A stretch of DNA of 13,470 nucleotides from the NCBI GenBank assembly GCA_002451165.1, contig DKBH01000113.1, positions 1 through 13,470 on the forward strand. Reading direction: 5' to 3'. This DNA is from Nitrospiraceae bacterium UBA6905. GTDB taxonomy: Bacteria; Nitrospirota; Thermodesulfovibrionia; Thermodesulfovibrionales; UBA6898. The notes under the pieces are model-generated. The model did not search any database. It was not told the origin of the DNA and saw only the letters and a list, made by a program, of their open reading frames with translations. A program made the translations under genes and the position numbers. Position 1 is the first letter of the stretch, and each line of letters opens with the position of its first letter. This document shows, in pieces, positions 1 to 5,784 of this stretch.

Positions 1-1944
1 GCCGTGACCTTCACCAACAAGGCTGCGAACGAGATGAAGGATCGGATCAGGGGGCTGCTCGGGAAGGACCTGAAGTCTTCCTGGATAGGCACCCTTCACG
101 CCCAGTGCAGCCGCATGCTGCGGCGCGACATATCCGCCCTCGGGTTTAACCGCGACTTTTCCATTTATGATGAGGACGACCGCTGCTCCCTTATCCGGCA
201 TATCCTTAAGGAGTTCAAGATTTACGAAGCGCTCTACCGCGGCGTTTCCTCCCGTATCAATCTTTTAAAGGCTGCCCTGATCGGACCGGAGGAATTTCTT
301 TCGGCCGGTGACGGTTTCGGCTTCGATGAGAAACTCGCCAAGGTCTATGTGCGGTACCAGGATGAGTTGAAACGGAGCAATGCCCTTGACTTTGACGACC
401 TGATCATGCTTGCGGTGAAACTCTTCAGGGATCATCCGAAGGTCCTTGCAAAATACCAGGAAGAATTCCGCTACATGCTTGTTGATGAGTTTCAGGACCT
501 CAACTACGCCCAGTACCAACTTGTGAAACTACTGGCACAAAGGCACAAAAACATTTGTGCCGTCGGCGACGATGACCAGAGCATCTACAAGTTTCGGGGA
601 GCTGACGTAGAGCATATATCAAAATTCGAAAAGGATTTCCCGAAAGCAAAGATCGTTCGGCTCGAGCAGAACTACCGCTCCACCCAGAATATCCTTGATG
701 CCGCCCATGCAGTCATATCCGGCAACAGCAACCGGAAACCGAAGAAGCTCTGGACCGACCGCGGCAACGGCGAGATGGTCAACTTCTGCTGGCTTTCTTC
801 GGAGGAAGAGGAAGCCCGGCATATTGCAAAGGTGATCAAGGAACTCTACCTCAAGGGTGCGTACACGTTTAAAGATATTGGTATCTTATATCGGGTAAAC
901 CTTCAGTCGCGTGCTCTTGAGGACTCCCTGCGCGAGATGGGACTTCCGTACCATATTGTCGGCGGCATCAGCTTTTACCAGAGAAAAGAGATCAAGGATG
1001 TCATTGCCTACATGCGTCTCGTGCTGAACCGCGAGGACAATGTCAGCCTGCGCAGGATCATTAATACGCCGGCGCGCGGGATCGGCTCCGCAACCCTTGC
1101 CAAAATTGAGAATGAAGCAAAAAAGAAATCTATCAGCCTCTTTAATGCGATGAAGCTGTGTGTCCGCAGCAACGGCATTATTGTATCAACGAAGGAGAAG
1201 CTGAACGCTTTTCTTGATCTCATTGACGAGCTTTCGGCTACCGAGTACCGGAGTGCCGGAGAGTTGCTGAAGAACATCCTGGACAAGATCGGCTATCTGG
1301 AGCAACTCGACGAGGAACGGCGACAGAACATCATTGAATTCCAGGGATCCGCGGAGGGAAGGGACATGCAAGCATTTCTTGATAAAGTGTCACTTATGAC
1401 AAACCTTGATCATTCCTCTCCGGGAAACCATATATCCCTTATGACCCTGCATAATGCGAAGGGCCTTGAATTCCCGGTCGTTTTTGTTTCGGGCATGGAA
1501 GAGGGGCTGCTGCCCTATTTCAAAGCGATCGGCAACAACGACGAGGTATCTGAAGAACGGCGCCTCTGTTATGTCGGCATGACACGGGCAAAAGATATTT
1601 TGTTTCTCTCGGGTGCCCGCAAACGCAAATTGTACGCAAAGCTTCAGGAGCAGGAGCCGTCGCGCTTCATGAAAGACCTTCCCAAGAATAGCTGCCGCTG
1701 GATCGAAAAAGTTGCTGATCCACGATCCATAAAGATCATCTGCGACGCATCCAAGAGAAAACAGGACCCGAAGAAGGCCCGCTCCCCGTTCTCGGCTGGC
1801 TGCAGAGTAAAACATCCGGTATGGGGCATCGGCGTTGTCCGTGACTGTTATGGAGACGGAGAAGACCAGAAGGTGATGGTCAATTTCCCGCAGATCGGAC
1901 TGAAGCGGCTTTCCCTCAGGCTCGCCAATCTAACAAAGTTATAG
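1..1944 (+). CDS. pcrA: ATP-dependent 3'-5' DNA helicase, PcrA/UvrD family (5' end cut off by window edge)
   Basis: This is a superfamily 1A helicase that unwinds DNA using ATP during nucleotide excision repair, mismatch repair and replication-fork clearing. The reading frame is open from base 1, so the N-terminus, including the Walker A (P-loop) motif, lies outside the window; roughly 60 residues are missing compared with typical PcrA. Numbering from the GTG at base 4, visible motifs are Ia (FTNKAANEM, residues 3-11), Ib (GTLHAQCSRMLR, 29-40), II or Walker B (DEFQD, 161-165), III (GDDDQSIYKFRGA, 188-200), IV (EQNYRS, 221-226), V (SLMTLHNAKGLEF, about 478-490) and VI (ERRLCYVGMTRAKD, about 518-531). 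The C-terminus from about residue 597 (AGCRVKHPVWGIGVV) is the Tudor-like fold that contacts RNA polymerase in PcrA/UvrD. That tail and the overall arrangement favour PcrA/UvrD over Rep or AddA. One small oddity is Leu after DEFQD, where Thr is usual. gatC follows after 4 bases, so the two are probably co-transcribed. Confidence 0.95.
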   Translation, partial: AVTFTNKAANEMKDRIRGLLGKDLKSSWIGTLHAQCSRMLRRDISALGFNRDFSIYDEDDRCSLIRHILKEFKIYEALYRGVSSRINLLKAALIGPEEFLSAGDGFGFDEKLAKVYVRYQDELKRSNALDFDDLIMLAVKLFRDHPKVLAKYQEEFRYMLVDEFQDLNYAQYQLVKLLAQRHKNICAVGDDDQSIYKFRGADVEHISKFEKDFPKAKIVRLEQNYRSTQNILDAAHAVISGNSNRKPKKLWTDRGNGEMVNFCWLSSEEEEARHIAKVIKELYLKGAYTFKDIGILYRVNLQSRALEDSLREMGLPYHIVGGISFYQRKEIKDVIAYMRLVLNREDNVSLRRIINTPARGIGSATLAKIENEAKKKSISLFNAMKLCVRSNGIIVSTKEKLNAFLDLIDELSATEYRSAGELLKNILDKIGYLEQLDEERRQNIIEFQGSAEGRDMQAFLDKVSLMTNLDHSSPGNHISLMTLHNAKGLEFPVVFVSGMEEGLLPYFKAIGNNDEVSEERRLCYVGMTRAKDILFLSGARKRKLYAKLQEQEPSRFMKDLPKNSCRWIEKVADPRSIKIICDASKRKQDPKKARSPFSAGCRVKHPVWGIGVVRDCYGDGEDQKVMVNFPQIGLKRLSLRLANLTKL

Positions 1945-1948
1945 GTTC

Positions 1949-2227
1949 ATGGAAGTATCGATAGAACATCTGGCTCGCCTGGCGCGTCTTGCGCTTACGG
2001 AAGAAGAGAAGACTCTGTACCGGGAACAGCTGGGCAATATTCTGCAGTATATGGAAACGCTCAATGAGCTCGATACCTCGGGAATAGAGCCGACATCACA
2101 TGTTATCTCCCTCAGCAACATTCTGCGGGAGGATGAGGCGAGGACATCCCTGAGCCGGGAAGATGCACTGGGGAATGCCCCGGACAGAACAGATACGTTC
2201 TACCGGGTACCGAAAATAATCGAATGA
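1949..2227 (+). CDS. gatC: Asp-tRNA(Asn)/Glu-tRNA(Gln) amidotransferase subunit C
   Basis: GatC is the small non-catalytic subunit of the GatCAB complex. It wraps around GatA and GatB and stabilises the enzyme that converts misacylated Glu-tRNA(Gln) and Asp-tRNA(Asn) to the glutaminyl and asparaginyl forms in the cytoplasm. The 92-residue length is normal for the family (about 95). Family features are the N-terminal helix EHLARLARLALTEEE, the QLGNILQYMETLNELDTSGIEP segment in the middle, and the C-terminal RTDTFYRVPKIIE, which matches the usual ending with a conserved phenylalanine, VPK and a hydrophobic-acidic tail. The ATG lies 4 bases after the helicase stop and has no strong Shine-Dalgarno sequence, so translational coupling is likely. 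The gene is not followed by gatA as in many genomes; panD follows instead, so gatA and gatB must lie elsewhere. Confidence 0.93.
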   Translation: MEVSIEHLARLARLALTEEEKTLYREQLGNILQYMETLNELDTSGIEPTSHVISLSNILREDEARTSLSREDALGNAPDRTDTFYRVPKIIE

Positions 2228-2242
2228 AACAACCGGTAAGCC

Positions 2243-2272
2243 CATGGTACGCGCTGACATGGTACGCGCTGA
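2243..2272 (+). repeat. Perfect 15-bp tandem duplication upstream of panD
   Basis: The 15-mer CATGGTACGCGCTGA occurs twice back to back (2243-2257 and 2258-2272) with no mismatch and no spacer, and the match ends exactly at both sides. It sits between the gatC stop and the panD Shine-Dalgarno sequence. Fifteen bases keep frame, so the duplication lengthens the open frame ahead of panD by five codons without disrupting it. It looks like a recent slippage or repair duplication. Both copies contain an ATG, which explains why gene finders may place the panD start too early. Confidence 0.9.
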
Positions 2273-2297
2273 GCGTTTATGGTCGTTCGAGGATGCC

Positions 2298-2651
2298 ATG
2301 CTGAGATGCATGCTCAGAACGAAGATCCATATGGCGACCGTCACCGAGTCGAACCTCGCCTATGAGGGTAGCATCACCATTGATAAGCGTCTTCTGAAGC
2401 AGTCAGGTATCCTCCCCTATGAGCAGGTCATGATCAGCAACATGAACAATGGCGAACGTTTTGAGACCTACGTCATTGCGGGAAAGAAGGGGGAAATCTG
2501 CCTCAACGGACCGACCGCCCGAAAAGGCGCCGTGGGGGATAAGATCATCATATTCTGCTACAGCTATGTGGAAGATGCGAAAGCGAAAGAGATCCAGCCG
2601 AAGATCATTTTCCTCGATGCAGATAACAGGATAACGATAAACAAGAAGTAG
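2298..2651 (+). CDS. panD: Aspartate 1-decarboxylase (pyruvoyl enzyme precursor)
   Basis: PanD decarboxylates L-aspartate to beta-alanine for pantothenate and coenzyme A synthesis in the cytoplasm. It is made as a proenzyme that cleaves itself before a serine, which becomes the catalytic pyruvoyl group. The cleavage site is visible as YEGSIT. With the start at 2298 it is Gly24-Ser25, the same numbering as in E. coli. Other family features are Lys9 and His11 (RTKIH), the NNGERFETYVIAG segment with the conserved tyrosine, and NGPTARKGAVGDKIIIF. The length is 117 residues, slightly short of the usual 126. I chose the ATG at 2298 because GAGGA (2289-2293) lies 4 bases upstream and the N-terminus then aligns with the family; an upstream in-frame ATG at 2244 would add 18 unrelated residues, partly encoded by the 15-bp duplication. 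It probably belongs to the pcrA-gatC transcript, although the grouping is not functional. Confidence 0.94.
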   Translation: MLRCMLRTKIHMATVTESNLAYEGSITIDKRLLKQSGILPYEQVMISNMNNGERFETYVIAGKKGEICLNGPTARKGAVGDKIIIFCYSYVEDAKAKEIQPKIIFLDADNRITINKK

Positions 2652-2800
2652 TCTGAGACTGTTCCTGGTTTCTCTTCAGCCATTTCCCTGTTGTTCACAA
2701 TGCCGCCTTCGCCTCGTCCTATGATTCCATGCTGTCATATTCGGGTGTGCGAAAAAGCATACGGCCGAAAGTCCCCGACGTCAGGCCGGCCGGCGATAAA
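2652..2800. other. Convergent intergenic stretch between panD and the HtrA gene
   Basis: No gene is supported here. The only structure seen is a weak inverted repeat, CGGCC at 2762-2766 with GGCCG at 2784-2788, without a following T-run. There is no convincing intrinsic terminator for panD on the + strand. Confidence 0.5.
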
Positions 2801-2836
2801 AACAAAAGGGGGCCGCTGTACCGGGCAGCGCCCCCC
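2801..2836 (-). terminator. Rho-independent terminator of the HtrA gene
   Basis: Read on the minus strand, a GC-rich hairpin begins 12 bases after the HtrA stop codon. Arms 2826-2835 and 2808-2818 pair with one bulged base (plus-strand arms GGGGGCCGCTG and CAGCGCCCCC, loop of 7 bases). It is followed on the minus strand by TTTTGTTTTTAT. The plus-strand side has no T-run, so it works in one direction only. Confidence 0.8.
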
Positions 2837-2848
2837 TGCTTGCGGCGA

Positions 2849-4306
2849 CTACTTCTGTGATAAGGTCACAAACAGCGAGGCTCCGCCCCGGTAGATGAGC
2901 AGGAGCACGGATTCATCTTTCTTTATCTTCGAGACGATGTCCGTATACGTCGTTGTGTCGGCGACTTTCTTTCTGTTAATCTCTTGGATCACGTCTCCCT
3001 GCGCGAGAATGCCGGCTGCCATGCTGCTGTCGTCAATATCGCTGATGATAACTCCCTTGATCTTGTCAGGTATGCGCAGCTTCTTGGCGAGTTCAGGGCT
3101 CATATCCTGAACGGTTATCCCTTTCATCACATTCTGGACATCGGATGTTTCAACGGGCTGCTGGCCATCCGAAGGAAGTTCCCCGATGGTTATGGCAATT
3201 TTCCTGGTCTTGCCATCTCTCAGGACCAGGGCCGTATGTACTTCGCCAGGGAGATTGTTCGCAACCATATTGCGCAGAATATAGGGTTCCTCGATCTTCT
3301 TGCCGTCGTATTCGAGTATAATGTCTCCGCGCTGCAGGCCTGCCTTTTCCGCGGGGCTGTTTTCCATAATGTCGCCGACGAGGGCGCCGGCCTCTTCTTT
3401 CAGATCGAACTGCTTTGCAAGCTCGGGCGTTACCTTCTGGATCGTGACGCCGAGCCATCCCCTGACCACCTTGCCTGTTTTGATCAGGCTTTCCATGATG
3501 GATTTCACCATGTTGCTCGGTATGGCGAATCCTATTCCCTGATAGCCGCCGCTGGTGGTATAAATGGCGGTGTTGATGCCGACGAGTTCCCCCTTAATAT
3601 TGACCAGCGCTCCTCCTGAATTGCCGGGATTGATCGCCGCATCCGTCTGAATAAAGTCCTCATAGTCGGCGATGCCGACATTGGCGCGGCCGAGGGCACT
3701 CACAATGCCCATCGTTACGGTCTGGTTCAGACCGTAGGGATTGCCGACGGCGAGCACTACCTCGCCTACCTGGAGCGAATCGGAATTGCCCCAGGATACG
3801 GTCGGCAGATCCTTTGCCTCGATCTTTACCACGGCGATCTCGGTTTTGGGGTCTGATCCGATGACCTTTCCTGCATATTCCTTCTTGTCCGTCAGGGTGA
3901 CTTTTATCTCATCCGCATCCTTGATGACATGGGAGTTCGTGATGATGTATCCATCAGAAGTGACAATGACCCCCGATCCTAAGCCGGCTGACTTGTGTTC
4001 CTTTGGCTGCCGCTGGCGCCCGAACTGGTCGCCGAAAAATCTTCTGAAGAAGGGGTCATCAAAGAAGGGGTCCCCCCCGCCTGACACCTTTACAGTCCGG
4101 GTTGTAGAGATGTTCACAATCGCCGGTTTTACCGCAGCGGTCACCTCCGCCATTGCCTTGCCGGTTCTCGTGAGCAAATCAATGGACTGCTCAGAAATCT
4201 TTGACTGTGAAGCGAAGGCGGGACTATGAGGCAAAGAAACCATCGCGGTGAGAATCAACAGAAAAAGCATAAAAAAAAGTGTCCTGTGCAAACCCTTGAC
4301 ATTCAT
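2849..4306 (-). CDS. degP: Exported HtrA/DegP-family serine protease with two PDZ domains
   Basis: This is a periplasmic trypsin-like protease and chaperone for misfolded envelope proteins, 485 residues long. The N-terminus has a signal peptide (KGLHRT, then a hydrophobic stretch about residues 10-31, with likely cleavage near AFA-SQ). The phenylalanine-rich linker around residues 78-92 (DPFFDDPFFRRFFG) is typical of the group. The protease domain spans about residues 105-275, with His126 in TNSHV and Ser230 in INPGNSGGAL. The third triad position, normally Asp in TDIAV, is Glu156 here (codon GAG at 3839-3841). PDZ1 spans about residues 283-375 and PDZ2 about 393-482. The start is supported by AGGAGG at 4318-4323, 11 bases upstream. 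The gene is transcribed away from mscL and ends in its own hairpin terminator, so it is probably monocistronic. The family identity is firm. DegP versus DegQ or MucD naming is arbitrary, and activity with the Glu substitution is unproven. Confidence 0.93.
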   Translation of the reverse strand: MNVKGLHRTLFFMLFLLILTAMVSLPHSPAFASQSKISEQSIDLLTRTGKAMAEVTAAVKPAIVNISTTRTVKVSGGGDPFFDDPFFRRFFGDQFGRQRQPKEHKSAGLGSGVIVTSDGYIITNSHVIKDADEIKVTLTDKKEYAGKVIGSDPKTEIAVVKIEAKDLPTVSWGNSDSLQVGEVVLAVGNPYGLNQTVTMGIVSALGRANVGIADYEDFIQTDAAINPGNSGGALVNIKGELVGINTAIYTTSGGYQGIGFAIPSNMVKSIMESLIKTGKVVRGWLGVTIQKVTPELAKQFDLKEEAGALVGDIMENSPAEKAGLQRGDIILEYDGKKIEEPYILRNMVANNLPGEVHTALVLRDGKTRKIAITIGELPSDGQQPVETSDVQNVMKGITVQDMSPELAKKLRIPDKIKGVIISDIDDSSMAAGILAQGDVIQEINRKKVADTTTYTDIVSKIKKDESVLLLIYRGGASLFVTLSQK

Positions 4307-4348
4307 GCGTGAGTAATCCTCCTCGGTTCAAGATGAATCAGCTTCATA

Positions 4349-4365
4349 TATCCTCTTTAAGGATA
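4349..4365. promoter_or_regulatory. Short inverted repeat in the HtrA upstream region
   Basis: TATCCT (4349-4354) and AGGATA (4360-4365) are perfectly complementary around a 5-base centre. The repeat lies 25 bases ahead of the HtrA Shine-Dalgarno sequence on the minus strand. It could be a leader hairpin or an operator; no known binding site was recognised. Confidence 0.3.
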
Positions 4366-4513
4366 CATTCTTTTGTCGGTAATTAAAACCCTGATGGATG
4401 CATAAGGTTTCTGCTGAAAAAAACATGGGACTGATGCTCCATAGTATGATAACATGAAAAAAAGTTCATAGTTCTTATAGAAAAAGTCTTCTTCTAAATA
4501 ATGAAACGGTGTT

Positions 4514-4535
4514 TAATCCGTAATGATGCGGATTA
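4514..4535 (+). promoter_or_regulatory. Inverted repeat just upstream of the mscL ribosome binding site
   Basis: TAATCCG (4514-4520) and CGGATTA (4529-4535) form a perfect 7-bp inverted repeat with an 8-base centre. It lies 19 bases before the strong mscL Shine-Dalgarno GGGAGG (4555-4560). In RNA it would be a hairpin in the mscL leader; in DNA it could bind a dimeric regulator. Which one cannot be told from sequence. Confidence 0.4.
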
Positions 4536-4566
4536 TGGGATCAAAAACGACTAAGGGAGGACAAGT

Positions 4567-5016
4567 ATGTTCAAGGAATTCAAGGAATTTGCCGTAAAAG
4601 GAAATGTAATTGATATGGCGGTTGGCATTATCATTGGGGCTGCTTTTGGTACGATCGTTACTTCGCTCGTGAATGATATCATCATGCCGCCAGTCGGGGT
4701 CCTCCTCGGCAACGTGGATTTTACGAACTTCTTCCTTGTGCTCAAGGAAGGTAAGGTTCCGGCTCCGTACGCCTCGCTTGCTGATGCAAAGGCGGCAGGC
4801 GCGGCTACTATGAACTTCGGCCTCTTTATTAACACCATCATCAGCTTTTTGATCGTTGCTTTCTCCGTGTTCCTGTTGGTGAAAAACATCAACAGGCTCA
4901 AAAGACAAGCAGAAGAGCCGCCTGCAGCACCGTCAACAAAAGAATGCCCGTTCTGTCTGTCCGCGATTCCCATTAAGGCGATGAGGTGTCCACACTGCAC
5001 CTCAGAATTGAAATAG
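4567..5016 (+). CDS. mscL: Large-conductance mechanosensitive channel with C-terminal zinc ribbon
   Basis: MscL is an inner-membrane pentamer that opens under extreme membrane tension and releases solutes during hypo-osmotic shock. The protein has 149 residues. The N-terminal amphipathic helix (FKEFKEFAVKGNVIDMAVG) runs into TM1, which contains the family motif IIIGAAFGTIVTSLVNDIIMPP (about residues 21-42). A periplasmic loop with LADAKAAGAATMNFG leads to TM2 (about 84-105, FINTIISFLIVAFSVFLLVK). Instead of the charged C-terminal helix of E. coli MscL, the tail after a proline-rich linker has two CxxC pairs (Cys127, Cys130, Cys141, Cys144), a small zinc ribbon. This tail type is known in some environmental MscL proteins. 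GGGAGG at 4555-4560, 6 bases before ATG, fixes the start. The DUF4197 gene follows after 39 bases with its own ribosome binding site. Confidence 0.96.
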   Translation: MFKEFKEFAVKGNVIDMAVGIIIGAAFGTIVTSLVNDIIMPPVGVLLGNVDFTNFFLVLKEGKVPAPYASLADAKAAGAATMNFGLFINTIISFLIVAFSVFLLVKNINRLKRQAEEPPAAPSTKECPFCLSAIPIKAMRCPHCTSELK

Positions 5017-5055
5017 TTCGGGGACTGAAGTGTCGTCTCTTATAAGGAGTGAAAT

Positions 5056-5775
5056 ATGAAAAAGCTCTGTATTACTCTTTGCACCCTTGTCGCTCTTTTC
5101 TCACTGCCTTTTGCACAGGCTGGTATGCTGGACAATCTCATGAAGGGCCTGGGGGGGTCATCAAAGCAGGGGCCGGATGACAGCACGATCGTATCCGGTC
5201 TCAAAGAAGCGCTTTCCATAGGCACTGATAATGCCGTAAAGAATGTCTCCCAGATGGACGGCTATTTCGGCAATGAGATCATCAAGATCCTCATGCCGGA
5301 GAAGATCCAGAAGGTAGCAGACGTGCTGAAAAAAGTGGGCTATCAGAAGGAGGTCGATGACTTTATCCTGAGCATGAACCGCGCTGCCGAGAAGGCCGCT
5401 CCCATGGCCACCTCATATTTTGTCGGCGCGATCAAAGAGATGTCCTTTGACGACGCCCGTAAGATCCTTAACGGAGGGAACACCGCTGCGACGGAATTCT
5501 TCAAGCAAAAGACCTCGGATAAAATTGCCGCGTCCTTTAAGCCGGTGGTTTCTTCATCCATGAATGAGGTCGGAGTGACGAAAAAATACAAGGATATGAT
5601 GGGCAAGTACGAATCATTGCCGTTCGTGGATAAGGAGTCCATTGATCTTGACAACTATGTAACAGGAAAGGCTGTGGATGGCTTGTTCTATATGGTTGGC
5701 CAGGAGGAGAAGAAGATCAGGACCGATCCGGCAGCGCGGGTGACGGACCTGTTGAAGAACGTATTCGGAAAGTAA
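5056..5775 (+). CDS. DUF4197 family exported protein
   Basis: The 239-residue product has a clear Sec signal peptide (KK, then a hydrophobic core LCITLCTLVALFSLPF, with likely cleavage after AQA at residue 22). The mature part is mostly helical and matches the DUF4197 pattern: the TIVSGLKEALSIGTDNAV segment near the start, MPEKIQKVADVLKKVGY, AAPMATSYFVGAIKEMSFDDARKILNG, and the C-terminal DNYVTGKAVDGLFYMVGQEEKKIRTDP (about residues 199-225). The biochemical function of DUF4197 is unknown; members are predicted periplasmic or outer-membrane-associated. AAGGAG (5044-5049) lies 6 bases upstream of the ATG. The DUF748 gene starts 9 bases after the stop, so the two are almost certainly co-transcribed and probably act together in the envelope; that functional link is inference. 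Confidence 0.9.
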   Translation: MKKLCITLCTLVALFSLPFAQAGMLDNLMKGLGGSSKQGPDDSTIVSGLKEALSIGTDNAVKNVSQMDGYFGNEIIKILMPEKIQKVADVLKKVGYQKEVDDFILSMNRAAEKAAPMATSYFVGAIKEMSFDDARKILNGGNTAATEFFKQKTSDKIAASFKPVVSSSMNEVGVTKKYKDMMGKYESLPFVDKESIDLDNYVTGKAVDGLFYMVGQEEKKIRTDPAARVTDLLKNVFGK

Positions 5776-5784
5776 GACGAACCG

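Larger units (their letters stand above)
4307..4566. other. Divergent intergenic region between the HtrA gene and mscL
   Basis: This 260-base AT-rich region must hold the promoters for both flanking genes. Besides the inverted repeats listed separately, ATGAA and TTCAT form a 5-bp repeat at about 4333-4346 in the HtrA leader. A weak sigma-70-like pair for mscL is TTCTTA (4472-4477) and TAAATA (4495-4500) with 17 bases between; neither box is close to consensus, so I do not call it. No open frame in this stretch looks coding. Confidence 0.4.

Noticed and set aside
2244..2297. Longer N-terminus for PanD starting at ATG 2244
   Set aside because: The added 18 residues come partly from the 15-bp duplication and have no family match. 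ATG 2298 has a ribosome binding site and gives the canonical Gly24-Ser25 cleavage position.
2984..3619. 211-codon open frame on the + strand inside the HtrA gene
   Set aside because: It is antisense to a well-supported protease gene and has no domain or ribosome binding site.
4445..4450. TATGAT as a -10 box for mscL
   Set aside because: No -35-like hexamer lies at 16-18 bases upstream.
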